The position numbers and the translations under genes were made by a program. The notes under the pieces were generated by a model that was given only the letters and a program-made list of their open reading frames with translations, was not told the DNA's origin and did not search any database. 64,000 bases of DNA from Paenibacillus sp. TCA20 (lineage in GTDB: Bacteria; Bacillota; Bacilli; Paenibacillales; Paenibacillaceae). Shown here piece after piece: positions 19,644-27,623 of this stretch (position 1 is the stretch's first letter; each line of letters opens with the position of its first letter). The DNA is taken from the NCBI RefSeq assembly GCF_000732325.1, contig NZ_BBIW01000002.1, positions 496,007-560,006 of the forward strand, written 5' to 3'.

Positions 19644-20181
19644 TAATGACCATCCCTCCGTAGTTCACATGAATCGAGCTTCCATTTCCCTGACCGAGCA
19701 GCAACCATTCCTTGAATAGATCAGCTGGTGTTCTGTTGGTATTCATACAAGTTACACGAAAAAAATCTCCTGCTGTAAGCTTGTATACTCGGGCTTGCTC
19801 ATCTCTGGACATTTCATTATCCGGAAACAAAACCTCCATGATCTGTTCATCGTAATAACCATCTAGCACTGCTTCGAACTTTCCAGTAAACGTCGCTTGA
19901 TTCATCGGGTCTGTATATTCAGGAACATAGTTTTTGTGCATATGCTCAAGCTTAACGTCAAACGTGTTTCCGGTAAGTGCCAATTCTTCTTGAAACTGCT
20001 CGTACATTGTCGGTGTAATATACCCTTTCGTCCGCACCGCATCTACAAATTTAGTCACTGTGTTATATGTCGTCAGCCGGGATAGATCATCCTGTCTTCC
20101 AGCAGCTTCAACTGCCGGGTACACATAAAGGAGCAGGACAGCAAGCAGAGCTGCAAGTATTTTGGACACACTGTTGATCAC
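19630..20181 (-). CDS. Small exported or anchored protein of the Tad-like operon
   Basis: A 183-residue protein with a hydrophobic N-terminus at about 7-26 (ILAALLAVLLLYVYPAVEA), either a cleaved signal or an anchor. The remainder is soluble and has two cysteines or fewer. It starts with GTG overlapping the previous stop as GTGA, which implies translational coupling. No family was recognised. TadE-like or minor-pilin-like roles are possible from position only. Confidence 0.68.
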   Translation of the reverse strand: MINSVSKILAALLAVLLLYVYPAVEAAGRQDDLSRLTTYNTVTKFVDAVRTKGYITPTMYEQFQEELALTGNTFDVKLEHMHKNYVPEYTDPMNQATFTGKFEAVLDGYYDEQIMEVLFPDNEMSRDEQARVYKLTAGDFFRVTCMNTNRTPADLFKEWLLLGQGNGSSIHVNYGGMVINEDY

Positions 20182-20528
20182 GAGGCATCTGCCGCCTTTC
20201 GATAATGAATTTGCTCGAGCTTACCAACTGTTCCTCTTATATATTCCACGCTGTATTGATCTCCGGCATTAAGATCAAGGTTGTCAGCCGGGATCTTCCC
20301 GTCAACATATATGACAATGTCCTCCTGTGGAAACTGTACTACACTGCGCACATAAGCACCGCTGACCGTGGGCCTTACTGCTTCTCCAAGGATGGTCTGT
20401 ATACGACCATCCTGTCCTGACTGATGGATATGTCTTGCTGATGCTGTAGTTTCCATCGAAGATATTAGAGATACAGCTAATAAACATGCGCCAACCCAGG
20501 TCGTAACAGCTACAGCGATAAGCAGCAT
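20178..20528 (-). CDS. Small membrane-anchored protein of the Tad-like operon
   Basis: A 116-residue protein with one N-terminal membrane helix (about 2-22) and a soluble domain. Its family is not recognised. The ATG at 20528 has only a weak GGGAG site 13 bases upstream. The frame is open for about 17 codons further up, so the true start is uncertain. It is coupled to the next gene by a GTGA overlap. Confidence 0.62.
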   Translation of the reverse strand: MLLIAVAVTTWVGACLLAVSLISSMETTASARHIHQSGQDGRIQTILGEAVRPTVSGAYVRSVVQFPQEDIVIYVDGKIPADNLDLNAGDQYSVEYIRGTVGKLEQIHYRKAADAS

Positions 20529-20596
20529 GGATCTAGTGTGTTCTCCCAGATCACAACCCCTTCTCTCTTTCCATAATTAAGCAATTCCCTAGCTGC

Positions 20597-21082
20597 TTAG
20601 GACTGTACAAATAGTAAACCTCTCACGACATTAGAGTTGTCCTTAACCACAGTAGCTTTGAATCTACCGCTAGGATTTACATATTCGTTCAGACGCTCAT
20701 TCAATGTATCGTTCAGCACTCCACTGGTACCGCCCTCCGGATTAACGACTTCCCCATATCCATTATTCGTGGCGGAGCTGGTATTCAACGGGTATCCGTA
20801 CCACTGACCTTCTGGATTCTTGCCTGTTCTGATATAGATCCCAAACTGATCTTTACCTGCAAATTTACGAAGTGCATTCGTCACTTGGGATCCGCTGATT
20901 GTGGTTCCGTCATACACGGTAAAAGCAGCCTGTGACAGCTCGGTCTGAATGTCGGCAAAATTGTTCTGTGCAGTCTTTGTAGCTTCCTGAGCTGAAATAA
21001 ACAGAATAACGACGATCGTGATTAGTGCAATAGTAAGAAAAATACCTGCAGCTACTTTAAGAGCAGATGATGCATTTTGCAT
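20597..21082 (-). CDS. Pilin-like or pseudopilin-like membrane protein
   Basis: A 161-residue protein with a short N-terminus (MQNASSALKVAAG) leading straight into a hydrophobic helix of about 20 residues (IFLTIALITIVVILFISAQE). The soluble domain that follows carries GTTISGSQV and a Gly/Asn-rich middle. The overall plan is like a Flp or type IV pilin, but no clear prepilin-peptidase site (Gly then Glu at +5) is present. The longer frame from 21157 is less likely, because GGAGGTATAACC directly precedes the ATG at 21080-21082. It follows the TadB/TadC-like gene, where major pilins often lie in rearranged Tad loci. Confidence 0.68.
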   Translation of the reverse strand: MQNASSALKVAAGIFLTIALITIVVILFISAQEATKTAQNNFADIQTELSQAAFTVYDGTTISGSQVTNALRKFAGKDQFGIYIRTGKNPEGQWYGYPLNTSSATNNGYGEVVNPEGGTSGVLNDTLNERLNEYVNPSGRFKATVVKDNSNVVRGLLFVQS

Positions 21083-21168
21083 GGTTATACCTCCGATATA
21101 ATTTTGATTTATAGGAATCATTTCATAACTCATTTGTAAGATGATGATTGAATTCATTAGACTTTAGC

Positions 21169-23244
21169 TCAAAGCCTCTGTATTTGCTCATAGTAAATAT
21201 TCATTTGTGTGAAGCTCACCGTAATTAGCGGAATGACTAGATACAGGAAAATTAGCGAGTACATCGGCATGAAACCGATCATTTTTCCCCATTCCGCTTT
21301 CTTGTCAATCATTTGGGCATACTCCTGCCTTCGCTGTTCGAAATAAAACGACATCTGCCCTTCCAGATCATCAAAGGCTTCCTTGATCGTAATTGCCCCA
21401 AGAGACAACATAAGCTTATCTATCATTCTTTGAAATTCAGGCAAAGTCACTTCTTCTTTAAGGAGCTCCAGTGCTGCTTCTGGTCCCTGCTCGAAATGAA
21501 GCAGACATTTTTGAAGCGGTGTTTTGAAAATGACAGCAAAACGGTTCAGCCACTCCAAAATTTCCTCAACTGACATTCGGTCCATTTCTCTTAATATAGA
21601 AATCACCGTCTGATATTGATAAATTTCATGCTTCATATCCATACTTCGTACTTTACGCTGCATGTATAGCAGCAATAAGGGTAGTTGAAAGCCTACATAC
21701 CCGATTCCGAAGCAGAGAGCCAGCTCCCACCACTTAAGAAATTCATCATTCCAAGCTTGGAGCTTGTCCATAATTCGAGATACGGATGCAAGCACTGTTT
21801 CTCGATCCTGCGACTTCTCAGATACCGCAAGGAGTAATCGTTCAACTTCTTCATAAGAGCTGTGAGCATTCATATTCAGATCACGCATTACCTTCTCATC
21901 CAGCTCACTCCATGCAAGTGCTTCCTCGAGCTCATCATCAGGCAGCTTTCCAAAGATTGTTGTCTGGGTTACCGGCTTGGTCAGAATGTGCTGCTTCTCA
22001 ACATGATGCAAGTACAGCACACTGCCAAATGCGACGAAAAAGCAAATACTGGCACATAGAAGCCGTCTTACCACAAACCACTCCACTTTCAAATGCGTAT
22101 TCGTATCACGGAGCAGCTTGACCATCGAATGATATTGTTTGGTACCTGACTGGGGCACAAAGCTTGAAACGAACGGTTGAATCCATTTCCAGCGATAAAT
22201 CTGTTTTTCGAGGATTCTTTTTTGCTGAGTGACCCGAAAAGTTGTCTCCTGATTACGTTGAAGCTGCTGAAGCATAAGATAACAACCAATGATGATGACG
22301 TAGATGGATAATAGAATGATGAAACCCATCTTGCTGTCATAAAATTCATTCATGGTCGGAAAGCTGCTTCTGGCCCAGTTCTCGATTGGCTTCGTAAAGA
22401 AGACCGGAATGAGACTGATCAAATTAAGTCCTTTTAACAGATAATCAAGCTTGTCCAGCCGTAGTATTTCAAGATGGATCTCTTGAGTCAGGCTGCTGAT
22501 CCCTGTTAAATATATAGAGCTCTGATCCGCATGCTGATCACCAAATTCCATGACCATATAGGAGATTCCGGCAAAGGCTTTCAGGAAGCGATTGGGAGCT
22601 GTCTCATAATATCGCTCAAGTGCTTCATCCGGATTAACAGAGGTTAAAGCCGCATAGATATGCATTGCATGCCGGGCAGCCTCCCCATGAGCGAACTCTG
22701 CAGCTTCGTACAGCGCTTCCTCCACCATGCCGTGCTGATGGTACCTGTGACGTACATCGGCGAACAATTCAATCATTTCAGACAATAGCTTCCTCTCTTG
22801 CCTTGCTACCGTCATATCCAGGAACAGACTGTTAATGATAACGCCAACAAGGCAGGACAATACAAGGAAGCTGAGCCCTGGCTGTAGGGAGAAGAGAATG
22901 CCTCCTGCGGTGAGAAAAGAAATCCATATGGACCATGTAAGCTTCATCGTTTGACATCGGAGCAGATACTCGCTCATCCCCTGCTGATAGCTTAATTTCT
23001 TCCTCACTAGCAAGATGTACCCCGACAGCACAGGAATCTTGATTCCTACCAAATAAGATCTAGTAAAAAAAACATTAAAGAATGCCGCTAGCTGCGTAGA
23101 TGTACTTGTTGTATTGGAATTGTATGGAATCGCTCCTACTCGCTGCTCTTGCTGACGCTTGGCGCGAGATATCAAACCGATCACAACTATAAAAGCGGCC
23201 AGAGAGATAAACAAGAGAATCAGCAGCCATTCTTTAAGAGACAT
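21169..23244 (-). CDS. TadB/TadC-like membrane platform protein, two halves in one chain
   Basis: A 691-residue membrane protein of the type II secretion F family. An N-terminal helix (about 5-22) leads to a first half with paired helices near 110-155 and 280-330. A second half has helices near 385-405 and 500-525 and at the C-terminus. Each half carries a cytoplasmic helical domain, so it looks like TadB and TadC joined. The ATG at 23242-23244 has GAGGTG seven bases upstream and overlaps the cpaF stop by 11 bases, implying coupling. The open frame to 23292 is not needed. It would be the inner-membrane platform worked by the CpaF ATPase. Confidence 0.82.
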   Translation of the reverse strand: MSLKEWLLILLFISLAAFIVVIGLISRAKRQQEQRVGAIPYNSNTTSTSTQLAAFFNVFFTRSYLVGIKIPVLSGYILLVRKKLSYQQGMSEYLLRCQTMKLTWSIWISFLTAGGILFSLQPGLSFLVLSCLVGVIINSLFLDMTVARQERKLLSEMIELFADVRHRYHQHGMVEEALYEAAEFAHGEAARHAMHIYAALTSVNPDEALERYYETAPNRFLKAFAGISYMVMEFGDQHADQSSIYLTGISSLTQEIHLEILRLDKLDYLLKGLNLISLIPVFFTKPIENWARSSFPTMNEFYDSKMGFIILLSIYVIIIGCYLMLQQLQRNQETTFRVTQQKRILEKQIYRWKWIQPFVSSFVPQSGTKQYHSMVKLLRDTNTHLKVEWFVVRRLLCASICFFVAFGSVLYLHHVEKQHILTKPVTQTTIFGKLPDDELEEALAWSELDEKVMRDLNMNAHSSYEEVERLLLAVSEKSQDRETVLASVSRIMDKLQAWNDEFLKWWELALCFGIGYVGFQLPLLLLYMQRKVRSMDMKHEIYQYQTVISILREMDRMSVEEILEWLNRFAVIFKTPLQKCLLHFEQGPEAALELLKEEVTLPEFQRMIDKLMLSLGAITIKEAFDDLEGQMSFYFEQRRQEYAQMIDKKAEWGKMIGFMPMYSLIFLYLVIPLITVSFTQMNIYYEQIQRL

Positions 23245-25057
23245 GAGCTTCACCTCGGTGTGACAAAAGCCAGCGTTCAAACGATTCGGCATCTTCCTTG
23301 TTCATGTGTGATAGCATATCTGCTCTGTTGGCCTCAGATATAGCGGATGTTATGATGTATCTCCCTGCTCTATACTCAACAATATTCCTGTATGTAAAAG
23401 CGGGATGCCCTGATCGCAAATGGCCGGGAACCAGCACACATTCTGTGATCCGTTCGATATATCTTCTGCCGTCTGCGTCCTTTCTTAGATGAATATCAAA
23501 ATTGATAACACTTGCTACCTGCTCCTCGGCTATGGATTCCTGGCTGAACATTCCGGCCTTTAAGAGCGAATTTCTTAAGGAGAAGATAAGATCCGGAAAT
23601 GTTTTGGCATGATGCGTAAAGACCGTAAACAGGCTGGCAACCTGCGACATTTGTATCATCCATGCGGCTACCTCATCGCTTGCCACTTCACCGAGAATAT
23701 TGACCGTTCCATCGGTCTTCTTCTGTAGATCAAGACCTTCTTGTCCTGAGATATGATCTGTTTCCCGGAATGTTAATATGTTACGCCTGCTGTATAGCTT
23801 CCTTAAATGCAATTCAAAGGCCATTTCCTGTACACGAAGCGTATGATAAGGGTAGATATGCTTAATCATCGCCATTAGTAGTGTTGTTTTACCTGAACCC
23901 TGTGCTCCCGTAACGGCGGTTATACGGCTGCCTTTCATGAGATACTCAATGAATTCAATGACCGGCTCTGCATTCTCACCAACAATTAATTTAGATAAAG
24001 CTGTATTCTGAAGATCAAACTTACGAACAAAGAATGCCCAGGACTCAGAGAACGGAGGTCGGACCACGACCACCCTTGAGCCGTCCTTCATCTCGTTTAC
24101 TTTGTAGCCTTTTGATTCTGACAACTGTCCGGGATGATTATATTTATAAATATTTTGGCAGACTCTTCTCAGCTCCCGCTCTGATCCAAAAGACAAAAAG
24201 GACAAATGAATGGACTTGCCTTTGTAAAATATCCAGATACTCTCTATGGATTTCGAAGGAATATCATCTTTTATATCCGTTGTTATAGGAATATTTCTGC
24301 TAAATCCATCACGGGGAAACGAAGACAAATCTGTACCCAGCATCCCGCTCACACCCCCACTGACTCCATCAATTCGCTGGTCACGAATTTCGTCAACGAC
24401 AGAAAATCCCTTGTACTGCTGATAAATCCGTTGAACGACAATGTTCAGCTTATCGGTAAAATGGAGCTCTCTATACTCACAAGCGAAGATGTGTCTTATA
24501 TCCTCCTCTGTTATCGCGTAATAGCCTGCAGCCTCCTCTTGATCCCATCTCAGTTCAGCTAAATCATAGGTATCAATCAGGCTAGAAAGCGCCTCGGTTC
24601 CATATTGCTGTTTATACAAATAAAAGACGATTTCAAACTGATCCTGAACCGTTAAGTTTAGGGTGTGGTCAAACGGAATTGCTTCGTTAATGCTCTTCTC
24701 GTTTAGCCCATAGCTGTGAAGTAATAGATCCTTGATTATATTTTTAACAAATGACTTATCACTGACACTTCCCGAGATACAATCCTTAAGTGCGCGTCTC
24801 ATTTCAGCCCGTTGATTTAATTTTCGTTTGTATTCCTCTTCATGTAATCCTGCATCTGCAAGCTGGCTATGACTGAGTTCGTGCAGCGACTGCTTAATAT
24901 ACTCTGTCAAATTCTCAATCGTACGGGGTTCATGATGAGCTCCTAAGGATATTCCAGAATAGGCTTTGGCCCTCGCTCTGATTCGTAAGATGATCAATAT
25001 CATACAGATGCAAACCAGGCAGATGAGAAGAGCATTCATTGCAGCCTCTCCCCGCAT
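23234..25057 (-). CDS. CpaF/TadA-type secretion ATPase with N-terminal membrane helix
   Basis: A 607-residue secretion ATPase of the T2SS/T4P/Tad superfamily. The Walker A motif is VTGAQGSGKTTLLMA near residue 387. The Asp/His box region near RVQEMAFELHLRK, a Walker-B-like NILGEVASDE and the AFTHHAK-type segment VFTHHAKTFPD are visible. The N-terminus carries a hydrophobic helix (NALLICLVCICMILIILRI), which is unusual since CpaF is normally soluble. The start at 25057 (TAAATG with the previous stop) or the ATG at 25039 are both supported by GGAG-type sites. It powers pilus assembly or secretion in this locus. Confidence 0.88.
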   Translation of the reverse strand: MRGEAAMNALLICLVCICMILIILRIRARAKAYSGISLGAHHEPRTIENLTEYIKQSLHELSHSQLADAGLHEEEYKRKLNQRAEMRRALKDCISGSVSDKSFVKNIIKDLLLHSYGLNEKSINEAIPFDHTLNLTVQDQFEIVFYLYKQQYGTEALSSLIDTYDLAELRWDQEEAAGYYAITEEDIRHIFACEYRELHFTDKLNIVVQRIYQQYKGFSVVDEIRDQRIDGVSGGVSGMLGTDLSSFPRDGFSRNIPITTDIKDDIPSKSIESIWIFYKGKSIHLSFLSFGSERELRRVCQNIYKYNHPGQLSESKGYKVNEMKDGSRVVVVRPPFSESWAFFVRKFDLQNTALSKLIVGENAEPVIEFIEYLMKGSRITAVTGAQGSGKTTLLMAMIKHIYPYHTLRVQEMAFELHLRKLYSRRNILTFRETDHISGQEGLDLQKKTDGTVNILGEVASDEVAAWMIQMSQVASLFTVFTHHAKTFPDLIFSLRNSLLKAGMFSQESIAEEQVASVINFDIHLRKDADGRRYIERITECVLVPGHLRSGHPAFTYRNIVEYRAGRYIITSAISEANRADMLSHMNKEDAESFERWLLSHRGEAHVS

Positions 25058-25891
25058 TTATGCTCCCCTCTCCAGCTGCTTCAAGATTGTACGCAAACCT
25101 GCATTTTCCATAATGCATTTGGCCAGCTCCCGAATGCTCGAAGCGTGCTCACCCCGTTGACCGTTTTTCTTGTCCAAATTCATGTTCTGCTGCAAATAAG
25201 AAGGTACATCCCGCCGATTCCAGGCATCCTTAAATTCAGTACAGTAAGGCACTCCAATGACCGGGTGTTTGTAATTAAAGCGCCGCTTCATATTGTTTAT
25301 GGAACAATGGGAATCTGTGTCATAATGCCCCACTGTCATGATAACCTTTTTGTTTTCCAGGTCTTTTTTTAATTCTGTATCGCCAAAATAATTTTCCAGC
25401 ACTCTCAAGTTTTGATCCAAGTTAATGACGACCACATCAGCATCCTTCAACATATCTCGCTCCATCCTGTCTCTATTTCCGGCATCCAGCATGACAAGAT
25501 CATATACCTCACTTGCCGTCTTCAATACCGAAGGCATATATTTTGCATATTCTTCATTTACATCTATCCCATTCTGCATTCTTGCTCCTGGCAGCAAATC
25601 CAGCTGTCTGGACAAAGGCACCGTATAATCTCTGAATTTGTCTCTCGTAAGACTGCCGCTTAAATACAGCCGCAGCAATGCGTCCCACCCGGTAGTTGCA
25701 AATATGCTCGTCATATGGTCCATGCTGTCCTCTCTGACTGGCAGCGCTGCTTCTATACTGTCTCCCGCTCTATGCATATGCATAGACAAGACACGGACAT
25801 GGTGCGTGAGTGTAATCATCAGTGCGGACAAAATGAGGTGAGAAGATGTTCCTCTCCCGTTTACCGGGCTCCAAAATACAACAGTGCTCAT
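25058..25891 (-). CDS. CpaE/TadZ-like ParA-superfamily protein, Walker lysine missing
   Basis: A 277-residue protein of MinD/ParA build. It starts MSTVVFWSPVNGRGTSSH, where a deviant Walker A (KGGxGKT) would stand. The loop has glycines and Ser/Thr but no lysine. Later MLDAGN resembles the switch-II DxxG strand and VVINLDQNLRVLENYF follows the fold. TadZ/CpaE proteins often have such atypical sites and localise the Tad machine at the cell pole. It overlaps the preceding gene by ATGA. Confidence 0.72.
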   Translation of the reverse strand: MSTVVFWSPVNGRGTSSHLILSALMITLTHHVRVLSMHMHRAGDSIEAALPVREDSMDHMTSIFATTGWDALLRLYLSGSLTRDKFRDYTVPLSRQLDLLPGARMQNGIDVNEEYAKYMPSVLKTASEVYDLVMLDAGNRDRMERDMLKDADVVVINLDQNLRVLENYFGDTELKKDLENKKVIMTVGHYDTDSHCSINNMKRRFNYKHPVIGVPYCTEFKDAWNRRDVPSYLQQNMNLDKKNGQRGEHASSIRELAKCIMENAGLRTILKQLERGA

Positions 25892-26595
25892 GCTCTCTTC
25901 CTCTCTCTCGATTGTAGTGCCCGCCTTGTCTCGGCAGGCTCAATGCCAGCAACCATTTCCATTAACTCGGCAAGCGACTTCTTGTAATCTCTGGAGTAAT
26001 GCCGAAAGCTGCGTCTTCGATGATGCTCGTTCTCAAGCCGTACCGCTGTATCCAGTTCATCTGAGCGGAACCAAACCGGGCTGCCCTGGAATTCAATCGG
26101 ACTATCCTCATAGTAAGCCCAAATATAAGACTCGATGTGCGTATCTACCGCCTCTATATAGAGCTTATAAAACGGAGGAAGACGATCCACAACCATCTGG
26201 CTGCACAGCTCTTTAATCCACGCTTTGCCACACTCCAGGGTCATGCGTGAGTAATCCGTCGTCCATACTCTTGCTGCAGCGGATAGCCATTGATCCGTGT
26301 TCAGGAACCCCGTAAGCTCAATGTCAAAGATCACATAGTCATAGAGGACATCTTCATTCAACTCGAGTAACGCCTGCTCAACCTCGTTAAATTGCCGATA
26401 TCCAATGGCTACATCAAAGCCTTCATATTCTGTAACGGCTGGAGTAGAATGACCTTCCTCAATACAATATCGATATCGTCCATCTACAGTACCATCGACT
26501 AAAATGACCCGATATCCGCTGACAGACAAAATTTTGCTCATATTAAGCAGCAGATCGGTTTTGTCACACGGCCCGGCAAAAACATAGCTTTTCAC
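25888..26595 (-). CDS. Second degenerate ParA/CpaE-like protein
   Basis: A 235-residue protein starting with GTG inside the preceding stop (GTGA), with AGGGGGAA just upstream; the longer frame to 26640 is less likely. The opening VKSYVFAGPCDKTDLLLNMSKIL ... RVILVDGTVD has the beta-loop-helix and the LVD strand of MinD/ParA-type proteins. The P-loop is replaced by AGPCDKTD. YDYVIFDIELTG resembles the switch-II strand. No close family was recognised. It sits between CpaB-like and CpaE-like genes. Confidence 0.62.
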   Translation of the reverse strand: MKSYVFAGPCDKTDLLLNMSKILSVSGYRVILVDGTVDGRYRYCIEEGHSTPAVTEYEGFDVAIGYRQFNEVEQALLELNEDVLYDYVIFDIELTGFLNTDQWLSAAARVWTTDYSRMTLECGKAWIKELCSQMVVDRLPPFYKLYIEAVDTHIESYIWAYYEDSPIEFQGSPVWFRSDELDTAVRLENEHHRRRSFRHYSRDYKKSLAELMEMVAGIEPAETRRALQSRERKRA

Positions 26596-27596
26596 TCGGT
26601 TCCCCCTTCCTGTGCTGTATCCATATTCGTATCCTTCCATAAGGTCTCTTCATCATTTGATGCATCTAATAGACTATTGCCATTGTCTACTTGCTCGTTC
26701 AAGGTGTTGTTCCAGTGCGAGGTTCTGTTATCATTCGTGCGAGCAAGTCCATCCTCAATGGATTCAGACACCATGTAATTGGATGAGGAGGATTCATTTA
26801 ATGCCCTTTCCAAGGAACTGCGCAGCTGCGCAGCAAGTGCCTGCTCGGCCAGATCTACGATATTAGGATTGGATTCGATCAGCGTCAGCACTTCCTTATT
26901 GGCTGGATAGGTTGGTATTGCACGTTCTTGAAGTTCAGGTTCTACATATGTAAGAGAATATAATGAGGCTTTGTGAAGATAGGCATCTACCATGGCACTC
27001 GATAAAGTGAGTATCTCTGCTTCTGTTAAAGTCATCCACATCGTGGCCCCATCCAGATCGTGAACCTTCTTCTTCGATAGTACAATGTAATCCTGTCCTG
27101 TAGGGAACTGAATCCGGACATCAATCCGATCACCTGCATCCAATTGTGAGGGACGGGCAATAACCGAAATTTCTCGATTCCTTAAGTCATCCGGTGTCGG
27201 CTCCTCGTCATATAGCATTGCGGCAGTAAGCGAGGTACCGGCCTTGAGCTCAATCTTCGCCACACTTCCCGCAATATCATCCAGCTCACTTATTAAGTTG
27301 ACAGGTGCTTGTCCTTGCGGTACCTTCACTGCTCTTACATCTGAATCTTTGATTGATGCTCCTGCCTGAATATCATGTACCATCACATAACCTGTCTTGC
27401 TATCCTTCTGTTCGGCTACAAGCTGTTTTTTAATCTCCAGAAGCTCTTGTTCATGCTTCAATTCCAGTGAATCTGCGGAGTCCTTGTCCAATTTCCAGTC
27501 GTACAGCAATAATCCACTAAACAAAATACTTGCTGCTCCCGCTCCGATGAGTCCGGCATAAATCTTTTTCTTGCTCTGTTTACGAAGTTTAGACAC
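26592..27596 (-). CDS. CpaB/RcpC-like protein with SAF domain
   Basis: A 334-residue protein. After a basic start, one membrane helix lies at about 12-32 (IYAGLIGAGAASILFSGLLL), followed by a short coiled segment. The SAF-type domain at about 68-130 (VMVHDIQAGASIKDSDVRAVKVPQ ... AGTSLTAAML) and a following all-beta domain (LDAGDRIDVRIQFPTGQDY) are those of CpaB/RcpC pilus-assembly proteins. The C-terminal 90 residues are low in complexity (Ser, Asn, Asp, Glu). In Gram-positive Tad loci it would act outside the membrane in place of the secretin partner. It follows the kinase gene by 27 bases. Confidence 0.82.
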   Translation of the reverse strand: MSKLRKQSKKKIYAGLIGAGAASILFSGLLLYDWKLDKDSADSLELKHEQELLEIKKQLVAEQKDSKTGYVMVHDIQAGASIKDSDVRAVKVPQGQAPVNLISELDDIAGSVAKIELKAGTSLTAAMLYDEEPTPDDLRNREISVIARPSQLDAGDRIDVRIQFPTGQDYIVLSKKKVHDLDGATMWMTLTEAEILTLSSAMVDAYLHKASLYSLTYVEPELQERAIPTYPANKEVLTLIESNPNIVDLAEQALAAQLRSSLERALNESSSSNYMVSESIEDGLARTNDNRTSHWNNTLNEQVDNGNSLLDASNDEETLWKDTNMDTAQEGGTE

Positions 27597-27623
27597 TCGT
27601 GGGTCTCCTTTACTAAACTCTAC

